A DNA stretch of 64,000 bases, from the NCBI RefSeq assembly GCF_947495255.1, contig NZ_CANLYI010000006.1, positions 124,001 to 188,000 of the forward strand, read 5' to 3'. Origin of the DNA: an uncultured Winogradskyella sp. GTDB taxonomy: Bacteria > Bacteroidota > Bacteroidia > Flavobacteriales > Flavobacteriaceae. This document shows, one piece after another, positions 17,623-26,954 of this stretch (position 1 is the stretch's first letter; every line of letters begins with the position of its first letter). The position numbers and the translations under genes were made by a program. Under the pieces are notes generated by a model. It saw only the letters and a program-made list of their open reading frames with translations. It had not been told where the DNA came from and did no database searches.

Positions 17623-20001
17623 CTAAGATTTTCCGAATTTATACCATTTTTTCTTTTTTTGAGAGTTATCACCATAACCATAACCATAGCCATAACCGTA
17701 ACCACCTCCTTTACCAAGTTTTACTCCGTTAAGTAACATTGTCATATTTGGTAGTCTATTTTTACTATAAAGAGGTTGAGCAATATGTTTTAATAAACGT
17801 CTGTCAACATTATCTACACTAACTACATAAACAAAAATATCAGCATATTTTGATATCAGTAATGTATCACTAACAATTCCTACAGCAGAAGTATCGGCAA
17901 TTATATAGTCGTACTTATCTTCAAAGTAATTAAAGAGGAAATCTACTCTTTCACTCATTAATAATTCAGATGGATTAGGAGGTATTGTTCCGGAAGGAAT
18001 TATATCTAAGAAATCATTATCTTTATGTTTAATAACAATATCTTCTGGTTTTAAAGATTTGTCTGCGATAAAATCAGAAAGCCCATATTTTGGTTTATCA
18101 GTAAGATTTAGATAATCTAAAATTTTAGGAACTCTAATATCCGTTTCTATTAATAGAACTGATTTTTCTGAATACGAAATTGAAGTAGCTAAATTTGTGC
18201 TGGTATGTGATTTTCCCTCTTGAGCTTTAGTTGAAGTGACAAATAATTTTTTAGCTCTACCAGTAATATCTTTTAACATAAAATCAATATTAGATCTTAC
18301 GATTCTAAACGCTTCGGCTTTAGGTGAGTAGTCTACTTTTTTGACTAATTTATGTTTTTTAGAAGATTTTGGAATGTCACCTAAATATGGAATATCAATT
18401 AAATTAGTTAAATCTTCTTTTCTATATATTTTAGTGTTTAATAAATCTCCTAAATAGATTAAGCCCATTGGCATAGCTAAGCCAAACATTATAGCTGCTA
18501 AATATGTAAATAGTGGATTAGGCGAAATTGGTTTATGAGAGGAGAAAGCTGAATCAATGATTTTAGCATTAGGAGAATACATACCTAGTTTAATTGCAGA
18601 CTCTTCTCGTCTTTCTAATAAATATAGATATAAGGATTCTTTTATATCTTGCTGCCTCTTAATATCCCTAAACTGTCTAGCTTTAGTTGGTGCAGCGTAA
18701 ATCTGTCCACTAATTCGGGCTCTCTCTTTATTTAAATTATTAAGAGTTAGCTCCGATGTTTTTTTCATGTTATTCAGCGAATTTGTAAGATTTTGTTTTA
18801 ATGCGCTGATTTGGGCATTTAAATTAATTACAACTGGGTTTTTTTCACTAGAATTTCTTAAAATCTTATCGCGCTGAACAACTAAATCATTATAGCTAGA
18901 TGTCACTTCAGATGTGCTTGCGTCACCAATACCAATATCAGACGGGATTAAGTCTGAATTTCTATTTGGATCCGTTATTTCATTTTGTAAGTAAGAAATT
19001 AATTGAATTTTATTTGCCGTATTAGCTATTTGAGATTCAGTCTGTGTTTCACTTTGAAGATTTATATCGGCTTGAGATGTCAACGATGTAAGTCTATTTT
19101 TTTTCTGGAGTTGCTCAGCAGTATAATCAACCTCCTCTAATTCTATAGAAACTTGTTTTAACCTGTTATTTATAAAATCTGATGTTACTTTAACGACTTC
19201 TTCTTTATCTGCTAGAACATCTAAATTGTATTCTTTAATAATTTCATTTAGAATATCTATTGCTTTATGTGAATTACCTTCTTTTAGTGAAAGTACAATT
19301 ACATTAGAACCCTCACTATGTGATAGCTCTAAGTCACGCATATATCTTCCTACAACACTACCAACTCTTGCAATAGATATTCTTAAGTTACTGTCTTTTT
19401 TTGGAGCATAACGACCAACATTAGGCGTGATTACAAATCCACCAAAATCTGTTTCAATTTTATCACCAAAAGAATAACGTTTTCCTTCTTTTTTATCTCT
19501 ATCAATCAATGATTTTTTTTCATCCTTAAACATTATAAATTCAGTATCAGATATTACGTTGATAAAAATATCATGATTTATTTGATGAATTATTGAATCA
19601 CTTTTGAAAAAACTTAGAGTTACTGGCGGGTTTTTATACCTTTCAAGCTCTTTAATATTTCCTACCTCAACACAAGTTATATTGAGTTTAAGGTTTTTTA
19701 CTACATTTTCAATTAAAGAACGTGATCTTATAGTTTGTAATTCATCTTTAATCTTATCAGATGCACCAAATAAATCTCCATTACCTGCTTCTAAAAGACT
19801 GGATGGTAGTTTTTTAGATTGGTTTTCGTCTTTTATTTTAATAGTAGCACTAGCTTTGTATAAATTTGAGGTGTATCGTAAATATGTAAATGCCAAAAAC
19901 AATGCACAGACCAAACATAGAAATATGATTTTCCAATTAGATACAAATAAATCTATTTTTTTTCTGAGATCTATTGAGTTTGAAGTAGGATTAACTTCCA
20001 T
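17623..20001 (-). CDS. wzc: Wzc-like polysaccharide co-polymerase and tyrosine autokinase
   Basis: The 792-aa inner-membrane protein has the Wzz domain with its first membrane helix near residues 25-45, a long periplasmic part with coiled coil (about 250-430), a second helix near 490-510, and a cytoplasmic BY-kinase domain. The Walker A motif is STKAQEGKSH, A-prime is LLIETDIRVP and Walker B is YDYIIADTS. The C-terminus carries five YG repeats followed by a lysine run and WYKFGKS, the expected autophosphorylation cluster. It controls chain length and export with Wza, encoded 23 bases upstream. No tyrosine phosphatase (Wzb) is encoded in the cluster. It is the last gene of the operon and ends at the long hairpin. 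Confidence 0.93.
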   Translation of the reverse strand: MEVNPTSNSIDLRKKIDLFVSNWKIIFLCLVCALFLAFTYLRYTSNLYKASATIKIKDENQSKKLPSSLLEAGNGDLFGASDKIKDELQTIRSRSLIENVVKNLKLNITCVEVGNIKELERYKNPPVTLSFFKSDSIIHQINHDIFINVISDTEFIMFKDEKKSLIDRDKKEGKRYSFGDKIETDFGGFVITPNVGRYAPKKDSNLRISIARVGSVVGRYMRDLELSHSEGSNVIVLSLKEGNSHKAIDILNEIIKEYNLDVLADKEEVVKVTSDFINNRLKQVSIELEEVDYTAEQLQKKNRLTSLTSQADINLQSETQTESQIANTANKIQLISYLQNEITDPNRNSDLIPSDIGIGDASTSEVTSSYNDLVVQRDKILRNSSEKNPVVINLNAQISALKQNLTNSLNNMKKTSELTLNNLNKERARISGQIYAAPTKARQFRDIKRQQDIKESLYLYLLERREESAIKLGMYSPNAKIIDSAFSSHKPISPNPLFTYLAAIMFGLAMPMGLIYLGDLLNTKIYRKEDLTNLIDIPYLGDIPKSSKKHKLVKKVDYSPKAEAFRIVRSNIDFMLKDITGRAKKLFVTSTKAQEGKSHTSTNLATSISYSEKSVLLIETDIRVPKILDYLNLTDKPKYGLSDFIADKSLKPEDIVIKHKDNDFLDIIPSGTIPPNPSELLMSERVDFLFNYFEDKYDYIIADTSAVGIVSDTLLISKYADIFVYVVSVDNVDRRLLKHIAQPLYSKNRLPNMTMLLNGVKLGKGGGYGYGYGYGYGDNSQKKKKWYKFGKS

Positions 20002-20024
20002 AGCAAATTCTATTTAATGATGTA

Positions 20025-20801
20025 TTATTTAATTAAGAAAACAGTAATAATTGTAGTTAATGTTCCAATTGCTGATAGTAATAGACCGTTGTTTTGGTTA
20101 TAAGTAGATGATCTAATCTTAGCTCTATTCTGTTCTACGTAAATAACGTCATTTTGTTGTAAATAATATATTGGTGAATTTAAAGTATTAATACTTGTCA
20201 AATCTATTTTAGCATATTTCTTTTTGCCATCTATTTCTCTTATTAATAGTACGTTTTTTCTTTTACCAAATATGGTTAAATCATTAGCAAGCCCAAGAGC
20301 TTCAAGTAAAGTTATTCTTTCATCTTGTATTGTAAATGTACCAGGTCTAGCAACTTCACCAAGAACTGTCACAGTGAAATTTGCCAATCTAATATTTACT
20401 ATTGGGTCATTTGCATATTCTTTAATACGTTCTTTAAGCATAGATGTTAAATCCGTTCTTGTTAATCCTTCAACTTTAATAGTACCTAAAACAGGAAAAT
20501 CTATATTTCCATCATAATTCACTAAATATGTTTGTAACTGTAAATTTCCTTGTACACCTGTAGCGTTAGCATTATTGTTTGATGAAACAGTTAAATTAAA
20601 AGGTCTCACTGTATCTGGATCTAAAGCAGAAACATTGATAATTAAAATATCATCTGGCTTATATGTTAATTGACGAGGCTTTGAAGGTAATTGTTCCTCT
20701 TGAAGCTGTTCATCTTGAAAATAAACGATGTTTTTTCTTGAAGCACATGATGTAGCAGTAAGTATTGCAAATACTAGGATATAGAGGATTCGTGTTTTCA
20801 T
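20025..20801 (-). CDS. wza: Wza-like outer-membrane polysaccharide export lipoprotein
   Basis: The protein has a lipoprotein signal (MKTRILYILVFAILTATSC) and then a Poly_export domain (YKPDDILIINVSALDPDTV to about residue 150) and a SLBB domain (VTVLGEVARPGTFTIQDERI). A C-terminal hydrophobic helix (LLSAIGTLTTIITVFLIK) is typical of Bacteroidota members and presumably spans the outer membrane. The frame is open to an ATG at 20828, but the ATG at 20801 places the signal peptide correctly, so I prefer it (258 aa). It works with Wzc to move the polymer across the outer membrane. Confidence 0.93.
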   Translation of the reverse strand: MKTRILYILVFAILTATSCASRKNIVYFQDEQLQEEQLPSKPRQLTYKPDDILIINVSALDPDTVRPFNLTVSSNNNANATGVQGNLQLQTYLVNYDGNIDFPVLGTIKVEGLTRTDLTSMLKERIKEYANDPIVNIRLANFTVTVLGEVARPGTFTIQDERITLLEALGLANDLTIFGKRKNVLLIREIDGKKKYAKIDLTSINTLNSPIYYLQQNDVIYVEQNRAKIRSSTYNQNNGLLLSAIGTLTTIITVFLIK

Positions 20802-20834
20802 CTGGATTATATTATTGATTTCTTTCAAATTGAA

Positions 20835-22730
20835 TTATTTTTTTAAATCTAACACTTCGTAGGTAGAATTATTAGATATATACTCTGGAATTAATTTTTT
20901 AATTGAACACACAATCTCTAATGGCTGCGTTAATGTATCCACATCAGTTAAATTGTTTATCTGATTCTCAACACTGATAATATCTACATTTCTAGATTTT
21001 GCAATCATAATTTTGTCATGATAGGTTTTCTTAGTATTTTCACCATCAGCCAATAGTTCTTCGTATATTTTTTCACCAGGTCTTAATCCTGTTATTTTAA
21101 TATCTATATCTTCAGGATAGCGCAATCCCGACAAAATTATCATATTAGTTGCAAGATTGAAAATTTTAATCGGTTCTCCCATATCAAACACAAAAATCTC
21201 TCCACCATTACCCATAGCCGCTGCTTCTAATACTAATTGACAAGCTTCAGGTATTGTCATAAAGTATCTTGTGATTTCTTTATGCGTTACTGTTAATGGA
21301 CCACCTTTTTCTATTTGTTTTTTAAACAATGGAATTACAGATCCATTAGATCCTAGAACATTACCAAATCTTGTGGTGATAAACCCAGTTTTACCTTTTC
21401 CTTTTAAACATGTTACATAGAGCTCAGCAATTCGTTTAGTTGCTCCCATAACATTTGTTGGGTTAACAGCCTTGTCTGTAGAAATTAAAACAAATTTATC
21501 TACACTATGCTTAACAGCTATATCGGCAACATTCTTTGTGCCGCCAATATTAACACTAACAGCTTCAAAAGGATTATTTTCCATTAATGGAACATGTTTA
21601 TATGCTGCTGCGTGAAATACTATTTTTGGTTTATTCTGATTAAATATTTGATCTATTCTGGTTTTATTACGAACATCGGCAACTATAGCTTCAATGTTTT
21701 CAAGACCTTGTTGTCTAAATTCTTGTTGAATATCATAAAGTGCAGATTCTGCATTATCTACTAAGATTAATTTTTTAAAATTATATAGACTTGCTTTTCT
21801 TGCTATTTCGCTACCTATTGATCCAGCAGCTCCTGTTATTAGAATAACTTGATTATCGTATTGATCTTCTAAATCAGGATTTTTAATGTTTATTGGATCC
21901 CTACCTAGTAAATCTTCAATTTTTACTTCTTTTATTTGTCCAACACTTAAATCACCATCAATCCAGTTTTGAACGGGAGGAACAATCTTTACTTTAAGTC
22001 CTAGTGAAAATAAATTTCCAGTAATTTGAAGTAACCTAGATGGGTCGATGTTTTGAATAGATATTATAACATCTTCAACATTATACTTATTGATGAATTT
22101 TTCATTGATACTATCAATATTGTATACTTTTAGCAAGTTTATTTTTTTACCTACTTTTTGTTCATCATCATCAATAAAACCAACAACTTCTAATCCGTTT
22201 TTAGTGTCATTAACAATAGCATCGTATGTTAACATACCAGAGTTTCCAGCTCCAAAGATTAAAACATTTGAAACAGATTGAAAATCTTGTGTTATATAAT
22301 TATAAATTGATTTTATAAATAATTTAGATCCTACTAAGAATAATATATTTAATAATAAATGGATATAGACTATAGATCCAGAAATACTAAACACACTATC
22401 TTCTCCAATAAATTTTCTGCTTAAAAAAGTAATACAAATAAGAATTGTGGCCAAAATGTTTGCCCCAATTATAATATTTACTATATCCTTAAAGCCAGTA
22501 AATCTTACAACCCCTTTGTATGTGCCAACAGCAATTAAACTGATTGCACCAACTATTGCAACATAAGGTATTTGGTCTAGTAGTGTTATATAGTCAAAAC
22601 TTATTGTAAAATTGTATCTAATTAAATAAGCAACAAAGAACATTGTTACCACTATGACTATGTCAAATAGTAGGACCAACCATTTTGAGGCGTATTTCTT
22701 CGATATTTTATTTAAATATTTTATTAACAT
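20835..22730 (-). CDS. Membrane-bound UDP-GlcNAc 4,6-dehydratase (PglF/CapD/WbpM type)
   Basis: The 631-aa protein has four N-terminal membrane helices, a CoA-binding-like Rossmann domain (VSNVLIFGAGNSGM, about residues 150-260) and a C-terminal SDR domain with the NAD motif ITGAAGSIGSE. In STDKAVNPTNVMGATKR the usual catalytic Tyr of the YxxxK motif is Met, which is known for the WbpM/PglF subgroup. These enzymes turn UDP-GlcNAc into the 4-keto-6-deoxy sugar. Its start overlaps the end of the upstream aminotransferase gene by 7 bases, so the two act in sequence: dehydration, then amination. Confidence 0.93.
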   Translation of the reverse strand: MLIKYLNKISKKYASKWLVLLFDIVIVVTMFFVAYLIRYNFTISFDYITLLDQIPYVAIVGAISLIAVGTYKGVVRFTGFKDIVNIIIGANILATILICITFLSRKFIGEDSVFSISGSIVYIHLLLNILFLVGSKLFIKSIYNYITQDFQSVSNVLIFGAGNSGMLTYDAIVNDTKNGLEVVGFIDDDEQKVGKKINLLKVYNIDSINEKFINKYNVEDVIISIQNIDPSRLLQITGNLFSLGLKVKIVPPVQNWIDGDLSVGQIKEVKIEDLLGRDPINIKNPDLEDQYDNQVILITGAAGSIGSEIARKASLYNFKKLILVDNAESALYDIQQEFRQQGLENIEAIVADVRNKTRIDQIFNQNKPKIVFHAAAYKHVPLMENNPFEAVSVNIGGTKNVADIAVKHSVDKFVLISTDKAVNPTNVMGATKRIAELYVTCLKGKGKTGFITTRFGNVLGSNGSVIPLFKKQIEKGGPLTVTHKEITRYFMTIPEACQLVLEAAAMGNGGEIFVFDMGEPIKIFNLATNMIILSGLRYPEDIDIKITGLRPGEKIYEELLADGENTKKTYHDKIMIAKSRNVDIISVENQINNLTDVDTLTQPLEIVCSIKKLIPEYISNNSTYEVLDLKK

Positions 22731-23851
22731 GCTGCAAAATACGAGTTTATAGCTAAAACTACTCTATTTAGTTCATTTTCAGTTAGATTAGAACCGCTAG
22801 GAAGGCATAATCCTTTTTCAAATAATTCATCTGAAACACCATTTAAATAACGCGGAGAATCTTTAAATACAGGCTGTTGGTGCATTGGTTTCCACAATGG
22901 TCTAGACTCAATATTTTCCTTTTCTAAGGCTAATCTTAATCCTTCTCGTGTAGATTTTGAATCTAATAAAATACATGTTAACCAACGATTAGAAAAATAA
23001 CCTTCAGGTTCCGCTAAAAAAGTTATTTCATTAATATCTTTAAAAGCATTTTTATAAAACTCGTGGTTAGAGCGACGGTTTGCTACGTGGCTATCTAAAA
23101 TAGTCATTTGACCACGGCCAATACCTGCAACAATATTAGACATTCTATAATTGTAACCAATTTCGGAATGTAAATAATGTGGTGCATCATCTCTAGCCTG
23201 TGTTGCTAAAAATACTGCTTTATTTTTCAATTCAACAGTAGGTGCTACTAAAGCGCCACCTCCAGAAGTTGTTATAATTTTGTTGCCATTAAACGATAAA
23301 ATTGATAAATCACCGAATGTTCCACAGTTTTTGCCTTTATAATGGCTACCAAGAGACTCAGCACTATCTTCTATTATAGATATGTTATAATGTTGAGCTA
23401 CTTTATTTATTTCATCTACTTTATATGGCATTCCATATAGGTGAACTGCTATTATAGCTTTAGGTTTCTTTCCTTTAGCAATTCTATCTTTAATAGCAAT
23501 CTCTAATTGAATTGGACACATATTCCAAGTTTCTCTTTCGCTATCTACAAAAATTGGTGTTGCGCCTTGATAGACAATAGGATTTGCAGAAGCAGAAAAT
23601 GTCTTGCTTTGACAAATTACCTCATCACCATATTTTACTCCTAATAATATAAGACTTAAGTGTAGGGCAGAAGTACCAGATGCTAAAGCTGCAACGTGAC
23701 TATCTTCTTTAAGGTAAGATTGTAAATCATTTTCAAAGCCGTTTACGTTTGGTCCTAAAGGAGCAACCCAATTAGTATCAAAAGCTTCTTTTACGTAAGA
23801 TTGCTCATTACCACTCATGTGTGGTGATGATAGCCATATTTTTTCGTTCAT
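22724..23851 (-). CDS. PLP-dependent sugar 4-aminotransferase (DegT/DnrJ/EryC1, PglE-like)
   Basis: The 375-aa protein opens with WLSSPHMSGNEQSYVKEAF, typical of the PglE branch. It has EDSAESLGSHYKG, and the PLP lysine lies in SFNGNKIITTSGGGAL. It should add an amino group to C4 of the 4-keto sugar made by the adjacent dehydratase, giving a UDP-4-amino-4,6-dideoxy-N-acetylglucosamine as in bacillosamine synthesis. In Campylobacter the next enzyme is the acetyltransferase PglD; no such hexapeptide-repeat gene is found in this cluster. It is followed directly by the dehydratase gene and preceded by a 200-base gap. Confidence 0.93.
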   Translation of the reverse strand: MNEKIWLSSPHMSGNEQSYVKEAFDTNWVAPLGPNVNGFENDLQSYLKEDSHVAALASGTSALHLSLILLGVKYGDEVICQSKTFSASANPIVYQGATPIFVDSERETWNMCPIQLEIAIKDRIAKGKKPKAIIAVHLYGMPYKVDEINKVAQHYNISIIEDSAESLGSHYKGKNCGTFGDLSILSFNGNKIITTSGGGALVAPTVELKNKAVFLATQARDDAPHYLHSEIGYNYRMSNIVAGIGRGQMTILDSHVANRRSNHEFYKNAFKDINEITFLAEPEGYFSNRWLTCILLDSKSTREGLRLALEKENIESRPLWKPMHQQPVFKDSPRYLNGVSDELFEKGLCLPSGSNLTENELNRVVLAINSYFAAC

Positions 23852-24051
23852 AGGTTAATTCTTTAAGTTAATACCTAAAGTTATAATTAAAGGTGTTTGG
23901 GACCCGTATAATTAATAGCATTTACATTGCTAATATAAGTCCATAAAATTTAAACAAAGAAACAAAAATAATAATTTACGATGAACTGTTTGCTTTACAC
24001 GATATATAAAAAATAAAAAAACTTAATTGTATAAAAATCAGACGAAAAGCA
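23852..24051. other. 200-base gap inside the polysaccharide cluster
   Basis: No gene is visible. On the minus strand TATTTTTG (plus-strand 23963-23970) matches the -7 consensus and could start transcription of the aminotransferase-dehydratase-wza-wzc part, but there is no good -33 box. Confidence 0.35.
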
Positions 24052-25032
24052 TTATGATTCTTTGAAATTCTTACCTAATTTCTCCATTGTTATGCTTTCA
24101 AAATTATACTTGTTTTTTAATTCATTATAATGCTTTACAATTTTTAAAAAATTATTAAAGTTTTCCTCAATGTTATTTGCGAAGTTATGAGGGTGCCACC
24201 ATAAATGATATACTTCATTTCGTTTGGCAGCTTTGGTCATTGCTCTTTTAATTCTATTAATTTTTAATGACTCTATCATTTTTAACTTAGGATTAAAAGG
24301 TCTTAAGAACCTACTAGCAGGAATATTTATAATAGTTGCATTTTTTGAATTGAAATCTTCTAACTTAAAACTATTAGAACCAGAAATGTTAAAGTATGTA
24401 TCAAACACGCGCAGCGCTACAAGTCCAAATTCTTTAAAAATAGTTTTTTTAGAAGCAAAATTGAAGTTAAACCAACAATTACCTCTATAAGTTTCTATTC
24501 CTAAGTTTGCACAAATATCCAAGTAACTATTTTGTACTTGATTTCTTGGAAAAACGATGCTTTTCGTTGCAATATTTAAATCATTTGCAATCATTATAGC
24601 AGAAGTTAAATCGGCTTTAAAATCTTCTGCTGACTGTCCTTTTTCATAACAATAGTAATGGCAAAAAGTATGCGTTCCAACCTCATGCAATGGATCTTTA
24701 TCAATTTTTTTTACTAAATCTTGGGTAAAGTAAATTGAGTTATCCTTGTCTGAGATATTATCTAATAACTCATAAGCGTCCAAAGCTATATTATTATATT
24801 TAGGTTTTATTTCAGGTATATATCTGGTAATATCAGTTTTATCTTTGGCGAATAACATACCAACAGTAGCGAAGGTAATACTTAAGTTGTGTTGCTGTGA
24901 CTCTTCTAATAATCTATTAATAACCAATTCCGTATTTAGTAATTGGGATCTACAATTGTCTAGACTTTTATTATCAAAAAATCCCCAATGTGTTTCAAAA
25001 TCTAATGATATTACAAATTTGCCGTTTTTCAT
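24052..25032 (-). CDS. Polysaccharide deacetylase family protein (CE4-like)
   Basis: The 326-aa protein has the NodB/CE4 pattern: the acidic start SLDFETHWGF with D10, the metal-binding HEVGTHTFCHY with its two His, VFPRNQVQN in the position of the catalytic Arg block, and HLWWHPHNF near the C-terminus. It has no signal peptide, so it probably works in the cytoplasm on a lipid-linked or nucleotide sugar, or is wrongly assumed to be extracellular. It stands between the initiating transferase and the aminotransferase, with gaps of 136 and 200 bases on its two sides, where many related clusters carry a sugar acetyltransferase. It may be a later insertion. Confidence 0.85.
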   Translation of the reverse strand: MKNGKFVISLDFETHWGFFDNKSLDNCRSQLLNTELVINRLLEESQQHNLSITFATVGMLFAKDKTDITRYIPEIKPKYNNIALDAYELLDNISDKDNSIYFTQDLVKKIDKDPLHEVGTHTFCHYYCYEKGQSAEDFKADLTSAIMIANDLNIATKSIVFPRNQVQNSYLDICANLGIETYRGNCWFNFNFASKKTIFKEFGLVALRVFDTYFNISGSNSFKLEDFNSKNATIINIPASRFLRPFNPKLKMIESLKINRIKRAMTKAAKRNEVYHLWWHPHNFANNIEENFNNFLKIVKHYNELKNKYNFESITMEKLGKNFKES

Positions 25033-25168
25033 TATTATCTGTATTTAAGAAAAAAAGTAACTCAACAGGGTGCTTAAGGGATAACAGTAATTAAGTTTAA
25101 TTTTTTTTATAAAATTTATATGTCTACAATAGTAGGTGATTATTGTTAATCGTTTTAGATTGATTAAT

Positions 25169-25801
25169 CTACTCGTTGTTTTTAGGTTTAGAACCAGTAA
25201 ACATTGGCATATCTATTGTTTCAGAACTATTTATATCACTTTTTTTTATAACCTTATAGAAAGTCTGCCATAATATTTTTACATCAAATAAAAACGATTG
25301 ATTATCAACATAATAAACGTCGTATTCAAATTTTTGTTCCCAAGATATTGTATTTCTACCATTAATTTGTGCCCAACCAGTAATTCCAGGCATAACCTCA
25401 TGTCGTCTATTTTGTTCTTTACTATAATGTTCTAAATATTGAGGTAATAAAGGGCGAGGACCTATTAAGCTCATATCTCCTTTTAAAATATTAAATAGTT
25501 GTGGAATTTCATCTAGTGAGTACTTTCTACATATATTTCCCGTTTTTGTTACTCTTTCTAATGCTGGTAACAGTTCATCATTATCATCCGTTTTGTCTGT
25601 CATAGTTTTTAACTTAAGAATAGTAAAAAGTTTGCCGTTTTTACCTGTTCTTCTTTGATAAAAGAATGGTTTTCCGTTGTTTGAAATACTTAATATGATT
25701 AAAAGTATAATTAATATTGGAGAGATTAATATTAGCCCAACAAAAGCTGCAGTAAAATCTAAAATACGTTTTATGAAATTTCTATATAGTTTTTTCATCA
25801 T
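25169..25801 (-). CDS. Initiating phosphosugar transferase (PglC-like)
   Basis: The 210-aa protein is the small, monotopic type of bacterial sugar transferase. It has a single re-entrant membrane helix (RILDFTAAFVGLILISPI), then FFYQRRTGKNGKLFTILKLK, the DEIPQ block (YSLDEIPQLFNILKGDMSLI), GPRPLLP and PGITGWAQINGRN. It transfers a phosphosugar from a UDP donor to undecaprenyl phosphate and so starts repeat-unit assembly. Given the adjacent PglE and PglF-like enzymes, the sugar is probably a 2,4-diamino-trideoxy hexose or its mono-amino form. Its start overlaps the end of the upstream GT4 gene by 20 bases. Confidence 0.93.
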   Translation of the reverse strand: MMKKLYRNFIKRILDFTAAFVGLILISPILIILLIILSISNNGKPFFYQRRTGKNGKLFTILKLKTMTDKTDDNDELLPALERVTKTGNICRKYSLDEIPQLFNILKGDMSLIGPRPLLPQYLEHYSKEQNRRHEVMPGITGWAQINGRNTISWEQKFEYDVYYVDNQSFLFDVKILWQTFYKVIKKSDINSSETIDMPMFTGSKPKNNE

Positions 25802-26945
25802 TTAAATTATTATATAAAGTTAGAAGCTCTTCCCAAATGAATTCTCGTCTGTATTTATTAACAATATTTTGCCTTGAATTTTGGGCTAATGTGTTAACTA
25901 AGTTAGGAGAGTTAATAATATCTAGCATTGCAGTTTTAAGGGCTTTTGAATTTTTAGGTGGAATTATTAGCCCGTTATGGCCATGAGTAATTATTTCATT
26001 ACAACCGTTTATATCAGAAACAATACAAGGTATTCCCATGCAATTGGCTTGTAAAACAACATTAGGAAAACCCTCTCGATAACTAGGGAAGGTTAAAACA
26101 TCGCTGATAGCAACATATGGTCTAATATCTTCGACTAAACCAGTTGTATAAATGTTATTGTGATTTGCTATTAATTCTTCGGTATTTGGATCTATAGGGT
26201 CTAATTCTTTTTCGCTAGGACCAACTATAATAAGTTTGACATTATCATTTGTTTTACTTATTTCATTGAATGCGGTAATTAATTCATTAATACCTTTATC
26301 TTTTACTATTCTACCTATAAAAATAAAAACAGTGTCTTGGGCTTTAATAGAGAACTTTTTTATTAAATCATTCTTTTCTTTAGTTGAAACATTATCTACT
26401 TTGTAGTGATCAACATCAATACCATTAGAGCTTCCATTAGCAATGACTTTTAATTTTTTTGTAGAGCAAAATTTTTCTTTTAGGATAATATCTCTCATTG
26501 CGAAAGAATTTGGAAGAATCAAAGTAGCACAACTATATGTGATTTTTTCTACGAAATTAAGAAGTTTTCGTTTTGCTCCGGTTGCTTCTAATAATGGTAA
26601 ACCAGCTATGGTGTGTAATCTGTGAGGTACACCAGCAAATAGAGCAGCTAGCATTCCTAGTGTTCCTGCCTTTGGCGTGTGGGTGTGGACTATTGAAGGT
26701 TTTTCCTTTTTTAAATATTTATAGAGTATAAATGCTGCTTTTAAATCTTTTAATGGAGATATGCTACGAGTCATATTTATTCCATGTGTTTTTATCCCCT
26801 CTTGATTTTCTACAACTTTAAGGAATTTATCTTTGCTAGATACTCCGATTACCTCATAGTGTTCACTCATATACTTAAGCTGTCCTTTAAGTAGGACTGC
26901 TAATGATATTGGAACTGTGGTGATACGAATTATTTTTTTCTTCAT
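25782..26945 (-). CDS. GT4 family glycosyltransferase (PglA-like)
   Basis: The 387-aa protein has the GT-B fold with KPSIVHTHTPKAGTLGM in the acceptor half and VFIFIGRIVKDKGINELI in the donor half. The usual EX7E donor site reads EGFPNVVLQ, so the second Glu is Gln; the first Glu, which matters more in studied members, is kept. The gene overlaps the PglC-like gene, as PglA homologues often do, which suggests it adds the second sugar to the lipid-linked first one. Cytoplasmic side of the inner membrane. Confidence 0.9.
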   Translation of the reverse strand: MKKKIIRITTVPISLAVLLKGQLKYMSEHYEVIGVSSKDKFLKVVENQEGIKTHGINMTRSISPLKDLKAAFILYKYLKKEKPSIVHTHTPKAGTLGMLAALFAGVPHRLHTIAGLPLLEATGAKRKLLNFVEKITYSCATLILPNSFAMRDIILKEKFCSTKKLKVIANGSSNGIDVDHYKVDNVSTKEKNDLIKKFSIKAQDTVFIFIGRIVKDKGINELITAFNEISKTNDNVKLIIVGPSEKELDPIDPNTEELIANHNNIYTTGLVEDIRPYVAISDVLTFPSYREGFPNVVLQANCMGIPCIVSDINGCNEIITHGHNGLIIPPKNSKALKTAMLDIINSPNLVNTLAQNSRQNIVNKYRREFIWEELLTLYNNLNDEKTI

Positions 26946-26954
26946 CTCGATTAA

